A DNA stretch of 64,000 bases from Plantago ovata (Eukaryota > Streptophyta > Magnoliopsida > Lamiales > Plantaginaceae). A program made the position numbers and the translations under genes. The notes under the pieces are model-generated. The model was not told the DNA's origin, made no database searches, and was given only the letters and a program-made list of their open reading frames with translations. The stretch covers positions 13,815,097-13,879,096 of the forward strand of contig CM051457.1 of assembly GCA_028274465.1 (NCBI GenBank), given 5' to 3'. Each line of letters opens with the position of its first letter. Within the stretch, counting starts at the first letter, position 1. This document shows positions 1-13,100 of this stretch, one piece after another.

Positions 1-26
1 TTTACCTCTAAAAATACTATTTTATC

Positions 27-57
<31 letters not shown>

Positions 58-607
58 AATGAACTATAATATGAAGATAAAAATATATTTTATACGTTAT
101 TATTTATTTTTATGTAATTATTTCAATTAACACAGGAACACAGGATGAAAAAAAATTCTAGTTTCGCCCCTGCGCATAGCTATCTGTGATCGAGTTGAAG
201 CAGTTAACTCAGAGACCCACCAAAACGCCATCAATTTTGACAAAATTATCCAACCCTTATTAAGCAACAGAGTTTCAATGCTCTCTCACGTGATTACATC
301 GGTTGTGAATCCACTTTTGGAGTTGATGGTTGAGATTAACGATGAATGGGGTTGGAGCTGTGAAGACTGATAAGTTCGTTTTTCTATAAACGGCAATGTA
401 CAGATACTTCTACACTTGGAATGAGTCTGTTCTACTTCCAAAATTCATGGGTTTTTAGGTTTTGCTTACGATTCTGGTACTCTGGTTACAGTTTTGTTGC
501 CCAATACAGAACTTTTGTCTCAATGCTGATCAGGCTGCGCCCATTGACATAACTCCCCGATCTTAATGTTTAATTTAACGTGATTGCCAGAAACAATTGG
601 AAATTTA
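1..607. other. Intergenic, AT-rich, no gene recognised
   Basis: A (TA)n microsatellite lies at about 27-53. The remainder is low-complexity or anonymous sequence. I see no open frame of useful length and no recognisable domain in six frames. The stretch 180-560 is less AT-rich and could be an old gene or transposon fragment, but I could not identify it. Confidence 0.5.
27..53. repeat. (TA)n microsatellite
   Basis: About thirteen uninterrupted TA dinucleotides, read directly. No function is implied. Confidence 0.9.
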
Positions 608-1090
608 GGCCATGTCATGTTATTTTCATCTGAAAATTAATAAAAATCAAATCAGTTCATTTTCATCTGAAAATTAATAAAAATCAGATCAGTTCAAATG
701 CATTAAGTTCGAATGCATTAAGTTCGGTTCAGTTCAGATTTGACTAATACAAGTACTCACTCCATTTTTAATTATAAGTAATTTTAGGTGTTTTCACACA
801 TTAGAGAAATAATTGATTTAACTTATTTTATTCCTTAATTAGTTATAAAATTTATGTAGCTTTTATTGTTTTAATAAGAAAGAGATATAGAAAAAAATGA
901 AATGATGCACTTTTAATACTACTAAAAGTAAGGAGAAAGTACATTAAAAAAATTTAAAAAATCTAAAACTACTTATATTTAAGGAAAAGTTCAAAAATGC
1001 TAAAACTACTTATAAATAAAAACGGAGGGACTAGCATTTTGTACTACAAATAAATTCAGTTCAAACTGTTTAAAGACGAAGAGAGGAGCC
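608..1090. mobile_element. Tourist-like (PIF/Harbinger) MITE, copy D, split by a Stowaway MITE
   Basis: The ends read GGCCATGTCATG on the left and GAGGAGCC on the right, and the element is flanked by TTA on both sides (605-607 and 1091-1093), the target duplication typical of PIF/Harbinger elements. The interior is full of CAGTTCAG words and shares the segment around GTACTACAAATAA with copies near 29.9 kb and 61.5 kb. A 25-base segment beginning TTCATCTGAAAATTA is duplicated near 625-690. A Stowaway element interrupts it at 756-1031. Confidence 0.7.
756..1031. mobile_element. Stowaway-like MITE nested in Tourist-like copy D
   Basis: TA dinucleotides flank both sides (754-755 and 1032-1033). 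The left end reads CTCACTCCATTTTTAATTAT and the right end, reverse complemented, reads GTCCCTCCGTTTTTATTTAT, matching the Stowaway type of terminal inverted repeat. There is no coding capacity. Removing it joins the Tourist-like sequence in a way that agrees with other copies in the window, so it inserted later. Confidence 0.75.
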
Positions 1091-2889
1091 TTAATCCCTT
1101 CAACAATAATCGTTATGCCTAATCACCAGGAGGTTATGCAACTTAATACAACAGTACCAAACGCCACTATCAAAGAAGCACCGGAAGGATTAAAGGTCAC
1201 TATTCAAATACAAGACCCATACGTAGATACGTTTAAAAAATAAATAAATAAAATAACATGAATACGCAGAGGATAAGTTTAATTATTTATTTATATAATC
1301 TTTAATATATTCAATATTTAAGCTCAATTTCTAAATCTAAACTACCAAATAAGAAAAATATTCATGTACATGAGCAATATACACAAAAATACATAAATAT
1401 TCTATCTCAATCGGATCACTATCAGATATCATAAACACAGATCTAATTTAATCAACAAAATTAAGGAAACGTATCTCTCAGGCATTTCTGATGCTCTGTG
1501 CCAATACATCCATTTTGTAGTGTGCACAGTACCCATCCTTCCTAGGTCACTATACTCCCGATCAAATTCAAATCTAACCCACATACATAATCTCCTCCCA
1601 TTAAAATTTTAACATTGAGGATAAAATAGTTGGCTTTACTATTAAATATCAGTACAGGTTTGTGAAATGATTGAATCGTATTCTCGAAAAAAACATAACT
1701 TGACAAAAACATTACGCACAGTGCTTAAAGAGTATTGTTCAAAATCCAGTTTATATCAACCTATATATCCAAAGCTTGATAACAGAAGCTTCATGTATAT
1801 TATCTCATCATGAGGCACGCAGGTAACTTGGCAACACAAAAAACCATACATAATTTTTGGAAAAGAGGTCAAATAGGTATCTACACATGTAATGAGATAG
1901 TCCAAGATTCGAGAGTATTAAAACTGAAAGCAATTTCTAAAGGATATGACATTGTTTAATTAGACTCCAGACTCGATGAAACCATCTGTCTAATAAAGTT
2001 CACTATGTAGGCATCCATCCTCAATCATTTCCGTCAATACAGACATCCACAAGATAATACCATTGCAAGTGCATAGCTACACAACAATCCAGTTTCAAAG
2101 TGCAAAAATTTGAAACTGAGAATATGGGATTTTAGAGTAGAGAGACATAGAATTAAGATAAAATATCAGGAATTCAATAAATGGCAGGCTGAATTAGAGA
2201 CATAGAGTCGATTAATAAGGTAACAGGACACGATCATAGGTAGGTCAGACAGACAGCAGGAAGACGGGATCACGACTAGATTAGAAGAGAAGAATAGAAG
2301 TACAATATCCAACCCGAAGCATTAGACCTATCCCCAGAGATTAGTCATACACAGACTAGAAAATCTAGTAGACATCATATAATGAATGCCGGTTCACAGA
2401 AACAACACAGAATGAATGTAGGCTGTCAGCACATAACCAGGGGATCGTCAGGCTAAGGAGTGAAGAACAGAAGGATGGAGTACCAAATCAACAAATTCTA
2501 TTAGACTAAACAAATTAACTAATCAATTTGATAGCAGAACTAGAGGATCAAATCAGTAGATGATCCATTCTGCAGGGTATAATCTACAATCCTACCTCGG
2601 TAGGATCAAAACTAACATAAACAAAAGGAATTAATGCAAAAAAAAGAGAAGTATAGATGATAACAAATATGCCAGAATAATTAACCAAATGACAGATCAA
2701 AACAAGCATCATATAGCCCAATTATGAAATAGAATTTAACAAAACAGAGGTCTCAAACAAAATTCATTCACTAGTAATAAGAACCAGATAATCAAAACCG
2801 TTCATACAAGACGAAGACGACAAATATCCAGCAGCATATTTTAAAAGAGTCATAAAAGCTGATAATAAACCCTAATCCATCATAGCAAA
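1091..2889. other. Intergenic, downstream flank of the ubiquitin-eS31 gene
   Basis: No coding frame or known repeat was recognised between the MITE and the eS31 stop codon. The part next to the gene (about 2650-2889) presumably contains the 3' untranslated region of the minus-strand ubiquitin-eS31 mRNA. The rest is anonymous. Confidence 0.5.
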
Positions 2890-3369
<480 letters not shown>

Positions 3370-3388
3370 TCAGTGGCTGCGGCTGCTG

Positions 3389-3523
3389 TTAGGGTTTCAG
3401 AGGAGATGAGAAATGGGTGAGAATGGCCAAGAGGAGAGGATTCTGGGTTTATATTGGATTAGGGTTAGGGTGCCTTGTGTGGGCTGGGGTCTTTTATCAG
3501 TTCATGGGCCTATCCAATGGGCT
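3389..3523 (-). promoter_or_regulatory. Ribosomal-protein-type promoter: telo-boxes, TATA and site II motifs
   Basis: Upstream of the ubiquitin-eS31 start I see, in minus-strand sense, a telo-box AAACCCTAA at 3389-3397, a possible TATA (TATAAA) around 3448-3455, a second telo-type element (ACCCTAACCCTAA) at 3459-3472, and site II TGGGCY elements (seen on the plus strand) at 3480-3485, 3505-3510 and 3518-3523. This combination is well known from plant ribosomal protein genes bound by TCP and PUR-alpha type factors. Binding here is inferred, not shown. Confidence 0.7.
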
Positions 3524-4697
3524 GAAATAAAGATGGTAGAATTTTGAATCGGGGCGGAAATATGTATGATTTTAAGCATACTAGTAGGCTTACTAACGGT
3601 GATCAAAATCTAGCTGGACTGGGCTAGGTATACTTGTATTTGTTAATCGTTATCGACTTATGTAGACATGCTTATAAGTTGAATAACAATCATGATTTAA
3701 TATAATACTGTAGTTTTGATACAGAAATTATATTTATTTTTATTCTGTGATGATATATATAATATAGCATGAAAAATGAATAAAAGTATAACAATATAAT
3801 AGCAATGCTCTTTTAATGTGATTTATCAACTAACTTATCAACTAACTCACGAGCATCATTGGTAAATTGATAAGTTTTTATTTTTTGGGCTTGTAAATAA
3901 AATAGCCCAAATGTTGTTTGGTTAGCCCACATTTATCGTCATGTATTTCAAAGCTAGCTCAATACATACCTATATTGACTGGTCATTTGACCCAACTAGG
4001 TCTGCTCCAAGTACACATCACTACAATGGGTCAAGTTGTTAATAAATACTTTATTTGAGAATCGATCTCACCTAGGAGATCCCTAAATAGCAAATCTCCT
4101 GCTCCACTTGAGTGGCAATGATCAACCATTTGTTGGACGTGAATAGAAGTCACTTGGAACAGTCCAATTCTCATACTAGCACTAACTTTCGGGTGCAACT
4201 CATTTTGGTTCAACTTACCTCCAAACCCCGTCCAACCTCGTTTTGCTCGACGTGAATAGAAGTCAATTGGAACAGTCCAATTCTCGTACTAGCACTGACT
4301 TTCGGATGCAACTCATTTTGGTTCAACTTACCTCCGAACCCCGTCTACCTCGTTGCTAGAGTTCAGCTTCTTTGGCCCAACTAATGGATATGGTTAAACA
4401 TCGAGCAATTGGGATGAGGTCAAAGGTAGTCGAGAGAAATATGGAAGTGGAGGGTGAAGTCTCTTCAAGATGTTGAATTCGTTAGGCTAACGTCCACGTT
4501 ATCAGATTCTCGTCTATAAATGGGAGACGGGAGACTTGAGGAATATCATCGCTTGAGCACTTTCATTCACTTACATCTAGACACGACAAATTTGTCTGAA
4601 TCTGAAATCCGATCTAAATTGGAGCTAGTCATGCAACGGTCAACCATCTGAATAGTGCTCCAAAATTCAAGTTGAAATCGTCCGAATAAGTTAACTG
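3524..4697. other. Intergenic with a 113-bp tandem duplication
   Basis: No gene recognised. A 113-base unit at 4136-4248 is repeated imperfectly at 4249-4348 (both begin GACGTGAATAGAAGTCA). Words of the type ATCTGAAATCCGATC near 4595-4690 recur at 5520-5580, 5865-6060 and 27950-28260, pointing to an older dispersed repeat into which the hAT-like element and the SINE later inserted. Confidence 0.55.
4136..4348. repeat. Imperfect tandem duplication, 113-bp period
   Basis: Two copies share long identical stretches such as GGAACAGTCCAATTCTC, with scattered substitutions. The second copy is incomplete. No open frame runs through it. Confidence 0.85.
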
Positions 4698-5457
4698 CAA
4701 GGTTTTTGATAGCGGATAGCGGAGCATATCGCCCGACCCCCCATAGCGGCATAGCGCATAGCATAGCGGCGCTATACAAAGATTTCTTTGTAATTTTCAT
4801 ACAAATTATATATATGCAAATAAATTATCAAATACATGCAATTAGTTAATGTTTGAAGTCATAATAACACATAAGTCATAGCATAAACAAAAGTGAGTCT
4901 TAAATCAATGTACCAAGCAAATTCAACAAATTACATGCAAGCAACCAAGTAAATTGTTCACCAAAAGTCTTAAGTATTGGATAAATAAGTCATCAAATCT
5001 GTCAATCATCAAAGTGATAGCTAGGTAAAATTTAGGTAAAAATTGGGGGCAAATTTACATTTTTGCCCCCAAATAAAGCAGCTATGTGAAATGAGTGCAG
5101 TGGGAGCTCTAAGGTATTGAGTGAGGATGGTATGAAGAATGTCAAGTGTGGTAAGTGCAATGAGAATGGGTTGATTTAGTGTCCATTGTGTTGTTAAACA
5201 TCCTAAGTTTAACTTATTGTTTGATAATGTTTATGACAGAACTATAGTATGGGGTTATCAAGGATGGAAACAAACAAAAAAAGAAAAAAAAAGGGACAAC
5301 TATTTAAAATCTTCACAAAGCGCCTTTAGCGTCGCTATGCAAAGCGTAGCGTAGCGGCCGCTACATGCCGCTTCCCGAAGATCGCCCACTATGTAGTGAT
5401 TGGAAGGGGGTTGATTCCATTGTGTAGCGCCGTTATAGTACGCTTTCAAAAATACTA
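4698..5457. mobile_element. Non-autonomous hAT-like element with GCTA-rich subterminal repeats
   Basis: The left end begins CAAGGTTTTTGATAGCGG and the right end, reverse complemented, begins TAGTATTTTTGAAAGCG. Both ends carry dense short motifs such as ATAGCGG and GCGTAGC in both orientations, as expected for transposase-binding subterminal repeats. Imperfect 8-bp flanks (GTTAACTG at 4690-4697 and GTTGACCG at 5458-5465, six of eight equal) fit an aged hAT target duplication. There is no transposase frame. Confidence 0.6.
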
Positions 5458-5666
5458 GTTGACCGGAAAAAAGCATATGAACCAAAGTTATCTAAATTAG
5501 TTTCGATCCATATTTACCTGATCCAAAAAATGAATTTAATCTGAATTCATCCGATCTGAAATAATCCGAATTTATTTTTAATGAATATATAGTTAATTTA
5601 TCACTAAATTGAAATAAAAGGTGTTGAAGTTAAAATATAACTTTTCCTTATAATAATAACTTTGAG

Positions 5667-5818
5667 ACCACTGAGGTCTAGCTTAATTGGTTAGACTGAG
5701 GTGTCATGACACTAGAGGTCATAGGTTCAATTCTCGTCAAGTGCGGGATTATTTATAGTTTATTACTAGCTTTGTAATGCTACTTGTGAAATTGTAATGG
5801 TTCAATTATTAAAAAAAA
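5667..5818 (+). mobile_element. tRNA-derived SINE with perfect 16-bp target duplication
   Basis: A pol III box A (TAGCTTAATTGG, 5679-5690) and box B (GGTTCAATTCT, 5724-5734) lie 33 bases apart at the head, and the element ends in an A-rich tail. The 16-base sequence TAATAATAACTTTGAG occurs immediately before (5651-5666) and after (5819-5834) the unit, a textbook target-primed insertion duplication. Length is about 152 bp. Confidence 0.88.
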
Positions 5819-5834
5819 TAATAATAACTTTGAG

Positions 5835-7142
5835 TATTATCTATTATATATCACCACCCTAATTCAATCCGAAATGACTCAATCCAAATATATCCAAAAT
5901 TTCACAATCTGAATGGCATCCGATTCTCAACAATCTGACTCGCCCGGCCCCGTATGAAGTCAATTCGAAATAAATAAATGATCCGAAGATTAAATAAGAT
6001 TTTTTTTATCCGAACAGTTCAATATGAAGAAATTTTTTCCGAACGATCTGTTTGCCACGACTATATACATTTACTCTCTCGAAAACCATAGCTACTAGTT
6101 ACAGATTCTTGCTAGAACATTGATACGAAGTTCATGGTTCGAACATAGATGACTGCAATCCGTTCACCAACTTACGTACTCAACCTTGAGAACTCATCTC
6201 TCAGTTAATTAACCAACGAAAGTTGAACTTTTTGCAGGAACGTGACCGGACTTCGCCGACCTAATCTAATCGAAAGTTTAAATTACTCTTACACCTTTAC
6301 TCTATTTTATTTATGTTCTTCTTCCAACATATTGATTTGAGCGTCAAAATCCCTTTAATGGACACCACATCGGTGTCAACTTAAAACCTCAACCCCTAAG
6401 CTTCCTACGTGTTGTCTTGCTGTCGCAGGTTGGCTGTGCCCCTCCCCTTTTAATCCTAATTTTGATTTAGATTCATAAGCTTCCACAATGCCTCAATTTT
6501 TTATTCTAACTTTAATATCTAAATTTTAATGGTAATTAGAGTGGGACAAATGGTGAATTATTATCCCTAAAAAAAGTTTGTCGGCGTACTCCTCGTATGT
6601 TTAAACTTTAAATAGAAGAAGTACGGTCACATGTTCAAATCAATATTATTTTATTTATTACCTTAATTACTTTTTATTATTATTACTAGTGAGAGAGAGA
6701 ATGGAAATGAAAATGAGTGCATACTTATCCACCAATAATTTTTTAGTACGTCAAAACCAACCTACAAACCTACAAGTACTAGGCTACTAGCTAGCTAGCT
6801 ACTACACGTGGTTAATAGGCACTGGCACAGCCGCACTCGACGTGTCTGATTTTGATTAGCCCATCTCCATTTGACTGTTTATCTGTTAATAGCAAATTCA
6901 CTGTAGTTCTCGTGAAAAACTGACCGGATTTACCCTATTAGGATAGTGAGAGAGCCAAATACTTTATCCTAATTTCGGACCGAGATTCCTATTCTCTCTC
7001 TAAAAAATTTGATGACAACTTTTGTCTTTTGTCTCCTTCTTCTTCCTTTTTTTTTTTTTTTTTCTTTCTTTTCTCTTTTTGTTGTGGTTTCCATATCAAT
7101 ATAGTTAACCGGAGAAGAATGTTTCTTATCTGATCACCTGAA
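5835..7142. other. Upstream region of the FLC-like MADS gene
   Basis: No other gene recognised. Repeat words (AATCCGAA type) occur up to about 6060. Just upstream of the start codon is a strong pyrimidine tract (about 7021-7080), likely in the 5' untranslated region or core promoter. No unambiguous TATA box stands out. Confidence 0.45.
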
Positions 7143-10100
7143 ATGGGTCGTCGGAAAAGGGAGGTAAAGAAAATTGAGGACAAAGTAGCAAGGAAAGTGA
7201 CTTTTTCAAAGAGGAGAAATGGGTTGTTCAAGAAAGCTAAGGATTTGGCTGTTCTTTGTGATGCTCAAGTTGCTGCCATTGTTTTCTCCGACACCGGAAA
7301 GTTACACCACGGCTGCACCACCTCAAACAGGTTCATTAATCTGCTACTTAAATTTAGTATTGCTGTTATATATATATATATATATACTCTTATCTTTTGT
7401 CCACATGTATTCTTTGGTTTAATTAGATCCAAGCTAAAACTTGACTTAATTATAAGCTGGTTTGGCACTTTGGCTAGTAAGTAGTTCAGTTCAAAGTTGC
7501 CTGCTCTCTTTCTGATTTGAGAATGAAATTCTTTCAAATTTTACAGTAGCTAGGTAGCTTCCTTAGAATTAGTAATCAAATTATGGAAGTAGGAGCTAAT
7601 TAAATAGTGCTTTTTCTATATGGAAATAGAAATTTGTTATATCTGTAGAGGGAGGAAACATATGATGTCTAAATTTATGTTTCTTGTCTAGCTAGTTATG
7701 ATCACACTTCAATAAGTATGAACTTTCTTCAAGTCATGCAGAAACAACTCTTTTTTAAGCACATGTGTTACTGCTATAATACTATATGTTATACCATTAA
7801 TTACTATTCTATTCACTCGAAAGATTCTTATTGGTGTTGAGAGCACACATGTTAATGAAAATTGGTGAGTATAATTATTTGAGTGATGAGTTAATAAAAT
7901 ATTACGAATGGAATATTATTCGGATATAAATATTGAGAAAAGTAGGGTGATTAAGTTATGATTTGAGTAACGAAAAATCATAACGAATGGTGAATACAGT
8001 GATAAATTTACACTACATATATTATATTACTATTATATTAGTATTATATTAGTATGATGAGATAATTTATTTGAGATAAGTGAGGAGCACTAGTAATGTT
8101 TCGAACAGTGGAAAGGTTATTGAGTTTATAATATTTACCAAATCTAGATAAAGTTGAGTGATTTTCCTTTTAGTTTGAAAATGTAAGTGTCTATCTTCGC
8201 ATCATGAGTATGTGGTTGATATACTTTGATAGTATAGGGGGCAGGCTAGCTGTGCTTGTATTACTGGTTGCATGGATGCTCACACACATTTGACGTGTAT
8301 GTATCACATCAGTTTCCTATAGTAAACTCAATATTCTAGCTGAGCCTTTGCATGTTTTCCCTAAACACAGTTTGATGGCCAAAGCAGAGTTGATATATAA
8401 AGGTGGCGGGATTTTCCTCTCTTGCTCACCAATTGAACATTTAGAATCAAATAAGTTTATTACCATCAGAGTTGGAATTAACTACGGGTGTGTGTGTTAG
8501 TCAAGTTATGAATCAGGGTGAATGACGAGGTATACATGCTCGAGTTTGGCTTGTCATCATTTTGAATAGGTAGGTAGTTATAATTAGTTTGAAAACGTTC
8601 AACTCATCTATACTCATAAGCTTTCACAGCTTGATAATAAGCTCATTTATTAGAGCAAGTTCACGTTGACCGAGCTTCTTTTGCGAGCAGTTTGATTCGT
8701 TATTGCGCTTTCGGGCCAACCTAGCTAGTCAATCTTAGACTTCTTTACCAAATTACTCAATCCCATTAATCAAGGACCTTCACTGATCTAAATACAATTT
8801 GTGCCTTTGTCAAGATCTGATTCAAATCCCCAACCATAGCGGCGTTTTCGGTGGTTGTCATTTTGTAACAATAACGCCATTTTATTAGAAATCAACCCCT
8901 AACACATGATGAGAATAAGATATTCATAGCTTTTATAGATGATTAGCATACGGGTATTGTGTATAGCCAAAATAAATATGAAGTTTAGAAATTTTTTGAA
9001 CTAAATGATCCCTTTTTATTACCAAAAAACAATAAATACAAATCGATTGTAACACTAACACTCTATTAAAACTGTAATTAGAAAACTAAAACTAGAGAAG
9101 AGATATTTCATTCACGATAACCGCTCAATATGAGCTCAAACACATATTTATACTTGAGTTCGATGAACACAAGTCTCAATAGCCATACACGTGTCCCTAT
9201 ATATGTGTTATCCCTTTGGCGTCCTAATTCGCGCTCTAACAGGCATAAAAGCGGCGATCTCAAACCACAACACTACAAAGTTATAGAAACGTAATAAGCA
9301 AAACACGTTTTTCTTTATTTTCTGCTAAATATGGAAAAGATTGATCTTCTTGTCATGACATTTCTCCCTTATTCACTGTAAATTTGTCCACAAGTTTCCA
9401 AGGCTGGAAATTTCTTGATCATTTCAGCATGATCTTCCTAGCTTGCTTCTTCATCTAGAAGGTGCTCCCTAGCTTGCTTCTTCATCTAGAAGGTGCTCCC
9501 ATTGAACCAACACCTGTGGAACTGCACCATTGTTTCTTTTGATGAGCCTACACGCAATATACCCTTAGGAACCAATACAATAGTTCCTTCCTCATTCATA
9601 GCATGAATCACATTAGAAACCTTATCAACCATCCCAACATGCCTCTTTAACAAGGATACATGAAACACATGATGAATCCTGTTGTTCTCTGGTACTTCAA
9701 GCTTATAAGCCAATTCTCCCACCGCTTGTACCACCTGGAAAGGCCCTGCATACTTGGGATTGAGCTTTCATGCTCTACTCCCCACCAAGCTGTGTTTGCT
9801 ATAAGGTTTTCAACTTCAAATATACCCAATCTCCTACTACAAATGATCTCTCATATCTATTTTCATCTTCTAGGTGCTTCATTCTCTGCCTTGAAACCTC
9901 CAAGTTGTGCTTAACTTTGCTCAAAATTTCATTCTTGGCTTCATCATATTCCCCACTCCTACTATAATGGTAATGCCCTCATTACCTATACCATAGGAGG
10001 AACATAGCCATAAAGAGCTTGAAAGGGGCTCATCCCAATAGCTGAATCAGAACAGATGTTATACCACCATTCTGCAAGGCTCAACCATGAACTCCACTGC

Positions 10101-13100
10101 CTTGGACTTTGGACACACATACATCTAAGATACCTCTCCAAACATTGATTCACACGCTTAGCATGGCCATCAGTTTGGGGATGATAAGATGTTCTAAGGA
10201 GGTGTTGTAATCCTAGCAGCTTGAACAAATCCTTCCAGAAATGACTGGTGAAAACCTAGTCTCTATAAAAAAATGATAGACTATGGCAAGCCATGTACCT
10301 TGCATACTTGTATTTAGTGAACCTATCCACCACAACTAATATAGTATCCACTCCAGCTGATTTTGGAAACTTTTCAATAAAATCCATTGTGACATGCTGC
10401 CAAGCCTGGTCTAGAATAGGGCGAGGTTGTAACAGGCTTGGAGAGATCACATTTTCATGCTTACTTTGTTAACAAACAACACAAGAAGACACAACTCTTT
10501 GCACTTCAGCTCTCAAATCAGGCCAAGCAAATATACTCTGCAATCTATGAAAAGTAGTTGCTACTCCTGAATGCCCAACTTCATAGCTCCCATGCACCAT
10601 TGTAATGACTTAAGTTATACTACGGATAATAGTGCCCCACTCCAACATATAATTTTCCCTTAAATCTCAGCAATCCTCCCTTGTAAGCAAACAAACTCAC
10701 AACATATGGTGCTGGTGAGCTAGAGAATAGGTTCATGTGCTAGTTCATCTCCCTCATAACTAGCAACCAGTTCCTCCATCCAATAGGTTGCATAGTAGAG
10801 ATAGCATAGTATTCACTGTCACCTTTTGTGACTCCCATCCTACATAAGGCACCAACAACTTTGTTTTCAGAGCCTTGTTTGTACTCTATAATGTAATCCA
10901 ACCCCAACAGATTTGTCATGTACTTGTGTTGAACTGGTGTTGAAATTTTTGCTCCGCTAAGAACTTCAGGCAGCTCTGATAAGTCCTTATGACAAACTGA
11001 GAATGCAATAAGTAGGCTCTCCACTTCTCAACTGCTAGCAATTAATATAGCAAGAAACTCCTCATAGATAGAGAGACAAGATTCATAATACCAAGTGATT
11101 TGCTAAAGGGATGATTCTCCTCCATCAATACAACCCCTAAACTTCCATAACATGCAACTGTCTCTACTACAAAGACATTGTTAAAGTTATGTAGTTGCGG
11201 TATAGGCACCTTACACATCAAATCCTTGAACAATTCAAATGCTTCTTATGCTTCTCTACTCCATTTGAAATGTCCCTTCTTAGTAAGGCCAAGCTTTGTT
11301 TTTTCTCCATAGTTAGCACAAAATTTCATGTAGTAGCCTATCATACCAAGGAAACCTCTTAGAGCTTTAAGAGTGGTTGATACATGCCATTCTCTAATAC
11401 ACTGTATCTTCCATGGAACAACAACCCCCCCTTCTCTACTAATTATATGACCCATATACTCCACTCTATATACACCAAAAACACACTTCGAAAGCTTAGC
11501 AAACAAGGTATGCTGCAACGTCACTTCAAACACTTGTTGCAACTTCCATGTTGTTGTAAACAAGAATCTCATAAAGAAGACTATAACAAATTTGCCCAAG
11601 AATTCCCTGGACACCTCATTCATTAAGGCTTGAAAAGTGGTTGGTACATTGGTGAGACAAAAGGCATCACCGTAAACTCATATAAGCATGATGTGCTGAC
11701 AAATGCAGTTTTTTCCATGCCCTTTGGATGCATCCTCACTTGATAATATCCAACTCTTAAATTTATCTTAGAGAAAACTGTAGCACCATGTAACTCATCC
11801 AACAAGTCATTTATTAAGGGAATTGGATAGTTATCTTTGACAGTTAAAGCATTCAACTTCCTGTAATCCACACAGAATCTCCAACTTCCATCCTTTTTCT
11901 TCACTAACAACACTGGACAGGAATATGGACTGTGACTAGGTTGTATGATTCCCATCTCCAACATCTCTTTAACTAGATTTCCAATCTCATTTCTTTGAAT
12001 GTGTGGATAATACATGTAAGCTCCCTGTTTGAAAGGTTCAACTCCTGGTTCAACTTAATCTTGTGGTTACAGCTTCTCATTGGAGGTACGCTCTTGAAAA
12101 GTTCCATCATATTACTGCAAGCAACATACCTATCAACTCCTCATGGCGTTTAACTGGTTGTTTCCCCTCCACTGCACTTACCACACAAGAGTAACTAAAC
12201 ACCATCTTGTTCTTCTTTCTCAACAACTTATGTAAATTGTTTCCGGTCATGAGCTTAAGTGCTTAACTGAGATTTCAAGCTGCAAACCAAGCACCATAAC
12301 TTTTTCTCGTTTATGATCAAAAGTAATAGAGTGCTTATCATGATCCAACGGTACCGCTCCTAGCTTCCTCATCAAGTCTACACCCAAAATCATATCATAA
12401 CCACCTAGAGGTATCACCCTTACACATGCAGAAAACACATGTCCTGCCACCACTCATTCTAGCTTAGGAAATTTAGCATTGCACCCAATTTGGCCTCCCC
12501 CAGCCACAGTTACAAGTATTGGATTAGTGACTTCAACTTCACACTTAATCATATGAACTGCATGATCAATAAAGTTGCGTGTGATTCTAAGATCCACTAG
12601 AATGACCAAATCATTATTCATAACTTTGCCGGCCAATTTTATGGTATCTTTAGGAATATTTCCTTTGAGAGCATGCAAAGACACTCCATATCCATCTTCA
12701 TCTTTCTCATTCCCCACTGTCATGCTTTCATCAACAGATATCTCATCCTCCTCTAACAATATCACAAATAACCTCTTACACTTGTGACCAAAGGTATATG
12801 GTTTATCACAATTGAATAATCCAATGCTCCTCCTCACATCTAGTTCCTATTTACTTAATCTCCTCACTTGTAATTGCTTTTATGCACTTTCTACCACCTT
12901 ACTACAAGATGTTTCTCCTTATTACTCCAACTGCTAAAAAATGTAGGCATCACTTTATTCACTTTCTGCGGTGATTCTAACAAGACCTCTTGTTTCCTAG
13001 CAATTAGATATGTTTGTTCCAATGAATGCGGAGCCATCATTCCACCATATGACGGATTTCATCCTTTAATCTAAAGAAGCTACGCAGAAAATAGAACTCA

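Noticed and set aside
3459..3472. TTAGGGTTAGGG, telomere-like repeat
   Set aside because: Only two units in a ribosomal protein promoter; best explained as telo-box elements.
7265..7537. 90-codon minus-strand frame over MADS exon 1
   Set aside because: Shadow of the FLC-like first exon and the TA microsatellite that follows it.
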